Source: Enterococcus ureasiticus (GTDB lineage Bacteria > Bacillota > Bacilli > Lactobacillales > Enterococcaceae). Taken from it: a DNA stretch of 64,000 bases. Under the pieces are notes generated by a model. The model had not been told where the DNA came from, did no database searches, and saw only the letters and a program-made list of their open reading frames with translations. The DNA lies in the NCBI RefSeq assembly GCF_001730285.1, contig NZ_MIJZ01000001.1, positions 682,001 to 746,000 on the forward strand. Reading direction: 5' to 3'. The translations under genes and the position numbers were made by a program. Each line of letters starts with the position of its first letter. Position 1 is the stretch's first letter. Below are positions 57,973 through 64,000 of this stretch, in pieces.

Positions 57973-58662
57973 TTATCGTTTGTCAGAGCGTTTTACTAAT
58001 TGATCGCCGACAAATTGAATGATAAACACAATAACCAAGATTAAAACTGTTGCAACTAATGTAACGGTGTTATTGTTGCGGCTAAATCCTTCTTGATAAG
58101 CTAAACCACCAAGTCCGCCACCGCCAATGATACCTGCCATCGCAGTAAACCCGATCATCGTGATTGTCGTAAGCGTCACACCCGATAGTAACGCTGGGGT
58201 ACTTTCTGGAATCAGTACTTTAAAGATTTTTTGGATTCTAGAAGCGCCCATTGCATCAGCTGCTTCCAAGACACCACTATCGACTTCACGAAACGCAATT
58301 TCGACTAGGCGAGCGTAAAATGGTGCTGCTGATACGATCAATGATGGAATTGCTGCTTTTGCCCCGATCCCCGTTCCCACTAATTTTCTTGAGAAATCCA
58401 TCAACAAGATGATTAGGACGATATATGGGATGGAACGAAAAATATTGCTGACAACTGATAAAATGCTATAACAAACTTTTGCATAAGATGATTTGTTACG
58501 GCTTAAGCTATAAAGTAATAGCCCTAATAAAAATCCAATAATAATAACAAAAACCATCGCAACGACCGTCATGAACAAGGTATCGATCGCCGCCTGCTGC
58601 ATTGATTCTGGATTCACCCGACTAAAATTTAAATATTTTTCTACAAATGTCTCATTCGCCAC
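57973..58662 (-). CDS. metI: Methionine ABC transporter permease MetI
   Basis: 229 residues with five helices. The EAA loop is LEAADAMGASRIQKIFKVLIPE. GIIGGGGLGGLAYQEGF is the MetI signature. It overlaps metN by 11 bases. Confidence 0.94.
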   Translation of the reverse strand: MANETFVEKYLNFSRVNPESMQQAAIDTLFMTVVAMVFVIIIGFLLGLLLYSLSRNKSSYAKVCYSILSVVSNIFRSIPYIVLIILLMDFSRKLVGTGIGAKAAIPSLIVSAAPFYARLVEIAFREVDSGVLEAADAMGASRIQKIFKVLIPESTPALLSGVTLTTITMIGFTAMAGIIGGGGLGGLAYQEGFSRNNNTVTLVATVLILVIVFIIQFVGDQLVKRSDKR

Positions 58663-59689
58663 GGTGAATCACCTCCAAACCAACTTCTTTTTCTTTAAAG
58701 AACGTTAGTGCTTTTTCTACTTCACTTGCTGTTCCAGTGATCATAACGGTCAAGGTCCCGAACGCACCTTCTTTGGCTTGTTGAACTTGTCCTTGAACCA
58801 CATTGATATCGACATCAAAAGTGCGTATTACTTGTGAAATAACTGGTTCATTTGCGTTGTCACCACTAAATTGAAGGGTGGCTACTAACCCAGCGGGATT
58901 TTCTTTGATCAATTCTTGTAATAATTCTTCCGTATCTTCTTTTGGTTCTAATTCTTGTTGCACAAAACGTTTTGTAACAGCTTGTTTTGGATGTCTAAAG
59001 ACTTCTAACACATCGCCTTCTTCGACGATCTGACCAAGCTCCATTACAGCAACTTTATTACAAATCTTGCGTATCACATGCATCTCATGTGTGATCAATA
59101 CGATCGTCAGATTCAAGGTTTTATTGATTTCTAATAGAAGATCCAATACTTCATCTGTCGTTTGCGGATCTAGTGCACTTGTTGCTTCATCACAAAGCAA
59201 GATTTCAGGGTTATTAGCCAAAGCTCTGGCGATTCCTACTCGTTGCTTTTGACCACCTGATAATTGACTTGGATAAGCATCTCCACGCCCTTCTAATCCA
59301 ACTAAATTTAAAAGTTCTTGTGCGCGTTCTTTTCTCACATTCTTTGGAACATTTGCTAATTCTAGCGGTAACATAATATTCTCTAAAATCGTTCTTGACC
59401 ATAATAAATTGAAATGTTGAAAGATCATACCAATTTTTTTACGAAATTGACGTAGTTCTCGATTCGCCATTTTTGCAACATTTTGTCCTTGAATAATGAC
59501 TTCACCTTGCGTTGGCAATTCTAGACCGTTTAATAAACGAACTAATGTACTTTTACCCGCACCGGAATAGCCAACGATTCCGTAAATATCTCCTTGATTG
59601 ACTGTTAGTGAAACATCATTGACAGCTGTTACTTGTCCGCTTTTACCGGAAAATTGTTTTTGTACGTGTTGTAATTCGATTAGAGGCAT
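58652..59689 (-). CDS. metN: Methionine ABC transporter ATPase MetN
   Basis: 345 residues. Walker A GYSGAGKST, signature LSGGQKQRVG, Walker B LLCDEATSALD, H-loop VLITHEMHVI. The C-terminal NIL domain (about 270-345) senses methionine and inhibits transport. First gene of metNIQ, behind a T-box leader. Confidence 0.95.
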   Translation of the reverse strand: MPLIELQHVQKQFSGKSGQVTAVNDVSLTVNQGDIYGIVGYSGAGKSTLVRLLNGLELPTQGEVIIQGQNVAKMANRELRQFRKKIGMIFQHFNLLWSRTILENIMLPLELANVPKNVRKERAQELLNLVGLEGRGDAYPSQLSGGQKQRVGIARALANNPEILLCDEATSALDPQTTDEVLDLLLEINKTLNLTIVLITHEMHVIRKICNKVAVMELGQIVEEGDVLEVFRHPKQAVTKRFVQQELEPKEDTEELLQELIKENPAGLVATLQFSGDNANEPVISQVIRTFDVDINVVQGQVQQAKEGAFGTLTVMITGTASEVEKALTFFKEKEVGLEVIHRGE

Positions 59690-59825
59690 TTTTTCCCCTC
59701 CGCTTTCTTTGGTTTTGCTTCTGTTTTATTATACTACAGGATACGTGTTATTGTGAGTAGCATCTAGTAGATTAGTGCTTTTGCATATCAAATCCAGAGC
59801 TTAACCTCTTGGTAGAACATGCAAA

Positions 59826-60104
59826 AAGCTTCCGCCCTCTGTCATTAATCTGACATAAGGACGAAAGCTTGTCTTTCGTGTTACCACCTTGATTCACCAT
59901 TATTTCACAATAATAGCCTTATACAGTACTTGAATTCGCATACTGTCGTGCTATAACGGGCACTCCCGTAACAAGTTCACATCTGCTCACTTATTCCGCT
60001 CAAAGACCATCTTCCATCTCAATCATGTTGCCCATTTTCAGCGAACAGGGCTCTCTTCAAACACTTTCGACATGTACTCTTCTTTTCAAAGCTTTTACTT
60101 TTAT
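59826..60104 (-). promoter_or_regulatory. T-box leader (probably tRNA-Met) before metNIQ
   Basis: On the minus strand a structured stem I region with GTTCGCTGAAAATGGGCAAC is followed by the T-box AATCAAGGTGGTAACACG (59893-59876). A terminator follows: AAGCTTTCGTCC...GGGCGGAAGCTTTTT (59870-59826). UGGU in the T-box pairs with ACCA tails, fitting tRNA-Met. GAGATGGAAG, with a central ATG, could be the specifier loop. The gene context (metN) supports methionine. Confidence 0.85.
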
Positions 60105-60110
60105 TGATGA

Positions 60111-60139
60111 ATTATAGCAATATCCAAATGGCTTGTCAA
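60111..60139 (-). promoter_or_regulatory. Consensus promoter of the metNIQ T-box transcript
   Basis: On the minus strand TTGACA (60139-60134), exactly 17 bases, TATAAT (60116-60111). It overlaps the stop region of the GcvH-like gene. Predicted start is at about 60104. Confidence 0.85.
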
Positions 60140-60145
60140 TTATTT

Positions 60146-60481
60146 TTACGCTTGGTTCAATTCTGCTTCATCAACATCTTTTAAAATGGCGATCCAAGCA
60201 TTTGTTTGATCTGCATCATCTAATACACTAGTATCTTGTTCAACGGCTTCATTGATCGCCACGATCGTTCCGCTGATCGGTGTACTAAATTCACTTACAG
60301 CTTTTTCAGCTTCCAATTCGATCAGTGAATCCCCTTTTTGCAATGATTGACCAACCTTAGGCATTGTTGCAAAAGTGATAGTTCCCAGATCTTCTTGTGC
60401 TTCATTTGTTAAACCTATTTTATAACCATCGCTTGTTTTTAAAACCCATAAACTATCGATTATTTTCAATTCTTCAGCCAT
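60146..60481 (-). CDS. gcvH: GcvH-like lipoyl-carrier protein
   Basis: 111 residues, slightly short for GcvH (about 125). The lipoylation Lys is in LIELEAEKAVSEF and GLTNEAQEDLGTITF is the family segment. No glycine cleavage P/T genes are nearby. In Firmicutes such GcvH proteins also relay lipoyl groups to other dehydrogenases. It abuts the ArsC/Spx-like gene by one base. Confidence 0.9.
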   Translation of the reverse strand: MAEELKIIDSLWVLKTSDGYKIGLTNEAQEDLGTITFATMPKVGQSLQKGDSLIELEAEKAVSEFSTPISGTIVAINEAVEQDTSVLDDADQTNAWIAILKDVDEAELNQA

Positions 60482-60837
60482 TATTTAATAGCTCCTTCAT
60501 AATCAGATTCTTTAAATCCGTTTGCTAAAAATTGATCTCCTTTAACAAAAATCGGACGTTTGATCAACATACCATCAGTCGCTAATAATTCACTTGCTTC
60601 TTTGATTGAAAAGTCGTTGACTTTATCTTTCAATCCTTGTTCTCTATAACGAATACCGCTTGTATTAAAGAAACGGCGAACGGGTAAATCACTTTGCTCC
60701 ATCCAGCTTGCTAATTGTTTTGCAGTTGGAGGATTTTCGATCATATCGATCGTTTCGTATTTTACCTGTTTAGCATCTAACCAAGCCTTTGCTTTCTTAC
60801 AAGTTGAACATTTTGGATACCAGAAAAATGTGTACAT
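60481..60837 (-). CDS. ArsC/Spx-family thioredoxin-fold protein
   Basis: 118 residues. MYTFFWYPKCSTCKKAKAWL has the CxxC motif, as in Spx/ArsC-like proteins of the YffB type. PVRRFFNTSGIRYRE is the second conserved segment. I place the start at 60837, where GAAGGCG precedes the ATG; the ATG at 60855 has no site. True arsenate reductase activity is doubtful without ars genes; a redox regulator or reductase is as likely. Confidence 0.85.
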   Translation of the reverse strand: MYTFFWYPKCSTCKKAKAWLDAKQVKYETIDMIENPPTAKQLASWMEQSDLPVRRFFNTSGIRYREQGLKDKVNDFSIKEASELLATDGMLIKRPIFVKGDQFLANGFKESDYEGAIK

Positions 60838-60855
60838 TTTAACGCCTTCTTTCAT

Positions 60856-62040
60856 TTAATATTCTTCGATCGTTGCTTCTTTTTGATATTTCATAGACAT
60901 GATCAATCCCACACCTAGCATGTTGCCTAAAATCGAGGAACCACCTTGACTGATAAATGGTAACGGAATCCCTGTTAATGGTAGAAGTCCGATGTTGGCC
61001 CCAATATTTTCAAACACGTGGAATAAAATCATCATGATGATTCCTGTTGCAATGTAGGCGTAAAATTCATTATTTGTCTCAAAACAAACACGAATCATGC
61101 GGTAAATCAAGATAAAGTATAGCAGAATAATAAAGCAGCCGCCAATGAAACCAAAGTTCTCACCCACAACAGTGAAAATCATATCTGACTCTCTAACTGG
61201 CACATATACATCACTGATATTAAATCCTTTTCCAAGTAAACCACCTGAACCAATTGCAGTTATCGCTAACGCTGGTTGAAATGAACGGTCTGGATCATGA
61301 TGGAAAGGATTCATCCATAGGTCGATCCGATCAAATTGGTAGGGTTTAAAACCAACTGAATAAAGGAATTCACGTCCAGTCGTGGTCGTCACTAGATAGA
61401 TCGTTCCAGCTCCTAATATAATAGCACCTAAAAATGTAGGTAAAATAATTTTCCAAGAAATCCCTGACATCAGGAATACTCCACCGAAAATCGCTAAGAA
61501 GACTAGCATCGTCCCAAAGTCATCTTGTAGTAAAATCAAAATAATGACCGGCATAGTGACCAATAGCATTTTCCCAATCAACCAAAAATCAGATTTGAGC
61601 GTTCGATTGACATTTTTCACATTGTGCATAGTCACAACATAGGCGAGCATCAAGATAAAGGCTACTTTCATTAATTCTGAAGGCTGAAAAGTCGTACCGC
61701 CTATACTGATCCAGTTTTTAGAACCTGTTTGTGATTCTAGAAAAGGATCATAAAATTTTAAAAGCAATCCCATCATGATCAAGCCAATCGCATAAAATAC
61801 AGGAGTTAGCCGCCAAAGGAGCTTTGAGCTGAAATTCATGACGATTACAATACTGAGACCACCGACTAAATACCACAATCCTTGTTTCATCAACATATTG
61901 CCGATTTCTGGGCGGTTTGGATCATTGCTTAAAGCTACATAAAGTGACAGTATCCCGATGATTGAAAGAAGGAACACAGGTAAAATCACACCATAATCAA
62001 TTCTATTATCTAAGTTACGCATTAGTTTATTTTTATTCAT
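60856..62040 (-). CDS. rodA: Peptidoglycan glycosyltransferase RodA (SEDS family)
   Basis: 394 residues with ten membrane helices. The conserved FQPSELMKVAFIL and VPVRESDMIFTVVGENFG are present; the Asp in the latter is essential in SEDS enzymes. GIPLPFISQGGSS also fits. It polymerises glycan strands during elongation. It reads into the ArsC-like and GcvH-like genes with no gap. Confidence 0.93.
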   Translation of the reverse strand: MNKNKLMRNLDNRIDYGVILPVFLLSIIGILSLYVALSNDPNRPEIGNMLMKQGLWYLVGGLSIVIVMNFSSKLLWRLTPVFYAIGLIMMGLLLKFYDPFLESQTGSKNWISIGGTTFQPSELMKVAFILMLAYVVTMHNVKNVNRTLKSDFWLIGKMLLVTMPVIILILLQDDFGTMLVFLAIFGGVFLMSGISWKIILPTFLGAIILGAGTIYLVTTTTGREFLYSVGFKPYQFDRIDLWMNPFHHDPDRSFQPALAITAIGSGGLLGKGFNISDVYVPVRESDMIFTVVGENFGFIGGCFIILLYFILIYRMIRVCFETNNEFYAYIATGIIMMILFHVFENIGANIGLLPLTGIPLPFISQGGSSILGNMLGVGLIMSMKYQKEATIEEY

Positions 62041-62265
62041 TCTTCATCCCTTTTCCTTAAATCATACGCCTTTTATTATAACTTTCTATAGGGAGAAAAG
62101 AAAGTATAGACTTGATGATTTTGGAAAAACTTTAAAGTACAAATTTATTAGTTATATTTATATTGTTTTTTCATTTTGACAAATCTATCCTTTTGGCTTA
62201 CTTTTCTGTGTACGTTAAATTTTTATATGCATTGCTTTCTTGCACTTTGAAAGTATATAGATGAT

Positions 62266-62303
62266 AAAAACACTCTAAATCTAATTAGATTTAGAGTGTT
62301 TTT
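62266..62303. terminator. Palindromic terminator before rodA
   Basis: AAAAACACTCTAAATCTAA followed by its exact complement: a 38-bp perfect palindrome with flanking A and T runs. It ends the phage-like gene block and isolates rodA. Confidence 0.85.
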
Positions 62304-62368
62304 AATTGATGCTATGTTCTATTATAATTAATAGATAATTAGCATATAGATAGATAGATAAATACTTA

Positions 62369-62983
62369 CTAATCTTGCAATCTAATAAACGCAGCCGTCT
62401 TTATACCGCAACTAAGTATCTGCCCAGTAATACTAGTTTCAATAATTGCTCCTAAGCGATCACCCTTTTTTAATCTGCTACAATAGATTCCAAAACCATC
62501 ATTTCTGTTCTTCCAAGCGTTGGATCCCCAACCTGCAATCCTATCTTCACCGCCTGCTCTGACGCCATTTTTAACAAAATTATAGTACCAAAAACCATCC
62601 ACTGTTCCAACTGGTTGACACCAAGATTGAATCAAAATCGCATAGTACCCATCTGTATTGACAATAGCTTCATGTGTCGTTTTATTTACTGTCACAGGAA
62701 TTTGTCCAGTATCGCCCAGAAGATTTCCAACAGTATTACCAAAGCCAACTAATTTACCATTCAAAGCTGTACCAGATAATTGTCCTTCCTTCCCATCAAT
62801 CACAGAAATCTGAAAGTTACCTTCATCTACTAATTTCATTCCTGTCACAAGTGGCGATTTTAAAAAATTTTTAACTCCTGAAATCTCTTGGTCATCATTT
62901 TTTGTTACAACTTCTTCAAAATTCCCTTGAATCGTTTCCGCTCCATTTTCCATTCCTCTATAAATTTTTTCTAATACCATCAT
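62369..62983 (-). CDS. Phage tail/baseplate-like protein, 204 aa
   Basis: It starts MMVLEKIYRGMENGAETIQGNF, an N-terminus common on enterococcal phage minor structural proteins. The region around ISGVKNFLKSPLVTGM is typical of tail fibre or baseplate lipid/sugar binders. The C-terminal half is Gly/Asn/Trp-rich (GWGSNAWKNRNDGFG). AGGAGG precedes the start. Last of three phage-like genes. Confidence 0.65.
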   Translation of the reverse strand: MMVLEKIYRGMENGAETIQGNFEEVVTKNDDQEISGVKNFLKSPLVTGMKLVDEGNFQISVIDGKEGQLSGTALNGKLVGFGNTVGNLLGDTGQIPVTVNKTTHEAIVNTDGYYAILIQSWCQPVGTVDGFWYYNFVKNGVRAGGEDRIAGWGSNAWKNRNDGFGIYCSRLKKGDRLGAIIETSITGQILSCGIKTAAFIRLQD

Positions 62984-62995
62984 TTTTCCTCCTTC

Positions 62996-63727
62996 TTATT
63001 TACGTAATTCAAAAATAATTGAACGTACATTTTCTTCATCTATCATCATATAATGCAACTCATCCAGCATCACTAGTTCGGCTTCATTTTTATACTCAAC
63101 TGGTAATGAAACAACACTCTCATTAGCACCAATATGCGTTACTTGACTAGGAATTGATTGACTTGCTGAACCGCCAAATAATCCTATTGGCTCAGTCCCT
63201 AAGTTCATGACACCAATCGCATGTGTCCATGTTCGAACGTTTATTTCAGGCTGTACGCCCAAAGTATGATCAATCGTCACATCAAAACCAATCGGTAAAA
63301 ATTTAACAAGTAATTGTTCAATATTCTCCAATCGGTCATCTAACACTGGAAATTTACCGTACAACTCGCTATTTCTTGCATTAATCAATTCACTGTCAAC
63401 TGTTGCATTTTGCTGAACATCCCTAAATTGATCTTCTATTTTTGTTTGTCGCTGTTCGACTTGTGTTTGTCTTTTTTCTGTTTTATCGGCAATTTCTTTG
63501 ATTTTATTGAATAAAACACTCGAATATTCTGACATTCTAGCAATTGCTTCTCTTACATGACGACGCCACATTTTTGTTCTGACCCACAAAGCATATTTTT
63601 GAGTTAATGGATCGATCACACCAAATTTGATTGCCTCTTCGATCTCTTCAACATCTGTAGGATCTTTGTAATCTACCTCGTGATTTTCACCTGTGGGTTG
63701 TGTATCATAAAATTTTTGTTCTGGCAT
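62996..63727 (-). CDS. Phage tail-associated protein, 243 aa
   Basis: An N-terminal DPTDVEEIEEAIKFGVIDPLTQKYALWVRTKMWR segment is followed by a coiled coil with EKRQTQVEQRQTKIED. The C-terminal domain ends DEENVRSIIFELRK. This layout is common in phage tail or baseplate upper proteins (BppU-like). It is 12 bases before the 204-residue gene and 12 bases after the coiled-coil gene. Confidence 0.65.
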   Translation of the reverse strand: MPEQKFYDTQPTGENHEVDYKDPTDVEEIEEAIKFGVIDPLTQKYALWVRTKMWRRHVREAIARMSEYSSVLFNKIKEIADKTEKRQTQVEQRQTKIEDQFRDVQQNATVDSELINARNSELYGKFPVLDDRLENIEQLLVKFLPIGFDVTIDHTLGVQPEINVRTWTHAIGVMNLGTEPIGLFGGSASQSIPSQVTHIGANESVVSLPVEYKNEAELVMLDELHYMMIDEENVRSIIFELRK

Positions 63728-63738
63728 TTTTTATTCAC

Positions 63739-64000
63739 CTACTTTTTCTGTAATTCTTTGATTAGTGTAAAAAGTTCTTCTATTTTAGTTTGTTGCTCTG
63801 TTAATTTTATTTCTTGCGTTTGAATCAGTTCTTTTTGTTCGACAAGTATATTGTTTTGTTCTTCTAATCCTTGTTTTTGTTCGTTAAGTGATTGTTCGAA
63901 TTGTGGTATTACAGCTGTTTGTTCCTCTAACTGTTGCGCTTGTGCTTTCAATCCGTCGATTGTTCGACTACTGGCTCCAACATTCGTTTTAACCGTTTCT
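63739..64000 (-). CDS. Coiled-coil phage-like protein, N-terminus cut by window edge
   Basis: 87 codons are open to the right edge. The visible part, from TVKTNVGASSRTIDGLKAQ to ELQKK, is Gln/Glu-rich coiled coil with heptads such as LTEQQTKIEELF. A TTG at 63951 could be read as a start, but the frame continues upstream, so the protein is partial. It probably belongs to the same phage-tail block. Confidence 0.6.
   Translation of the reverse strand, partial: ETVKTNVGASSRTIDGLKAQAQQLEEQTAVIPQFEQSLNEQKQGLEEQNNILVEQKELIQTQEIKLTEQQTKIEELFTLIKELQKK

Noticed and set aside
60481-60837. Arsenate reductase involved in arsenic resistance
   Set aside because: No arsB/arsR genes nearby; the CxxC thioredoxin-fold family also includes Spx-type and YffB proteins, so resistance is not supported.

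Overview
The window looks like a chromosomal segment of an Enterococcus, or a very close relative. It is low-GC with strong AGGAGG ribosome sites. It carries an enterococcal-style metNIQ / GcvH / Spx-ArsC-like / RodA neighbourhood, a sufCDSUB operon, type VII LXG toxin loci and class Ib RNR assembly (NrdI). Nearly all genes lie on the minus strand.

Layout. 1-5.9 kb: a partial YhgE/Pip protein, an APC-family amino-acid antiporter, an HdeD-like membrane protein, a conserved hypothetical, nrdI and a DUF378 protein. 6-8.9 kb: an AraC/GyrI-like regulator behind a C45-type Ntn hydrolase, divergent from a stand-alone GyrI-like protein. 9-12.4 kb: meso-DAP dehydrogenase, then a PAP2-LCP fusion gene preceded by a clear M-box (Mg2+) riboswitch with its own promoter and terminator. 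12.4-17.4 kb: a MarR-controlled heterodimeric ABC exporter. 17.6-27.8 kb: a LacI-type regulon with an ABC sugar importer, two GH65 phosphorylases, two small membrane proteins and a divergent beta-phosphoglucomutase. Together these give import, phosphorolysis and conversion of beta-glucose-1-phosphate to glucose-6-phosphate. 28-32.5 kb: a beta-glucoside PTS / 6-phospho-beta-glucosidase / LicT operon with a RAT antiterminator and a cre-like site. 32.6-37.9 kb: DoxX, a metallophosphoesterase, a TetR/hydrolase pair, and a frameshifted DUF2000 gene.

38-50.9 kb is the accessory region. A first LXG toxin cassette carries three immunity-like genes, two of them about 60% identical paralogues. Next comes a 7.8-kb island bounded by 66-bp direct repeats that duplicate the 3' end and terminator of sufB. 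The island holds a DUF6119/TIGR04141-like protein, a degraded reverse transcriptase, a second LXG toxin cassette and several probable immunity genes. No integrase is recognisable inside it.

50.9-64 kb returns to core genes: sufCDSUB behind paired Fur-like boxes, a secreted protein, metNIQ behind a T-box, a GcvH-like protein, an ArsC/Spx-like protein and rodA. Phage-tail-like genes run off the right edge.

Most striking are the M-box in front of a PAP2-LCP enzyme, the sufB-integrated island with its reverse-transcriptase remnant and DUF6119 gene, and a candidate small RNA at about 38.6 kb. All family names come from reading the translated sequence. No database search was possible.
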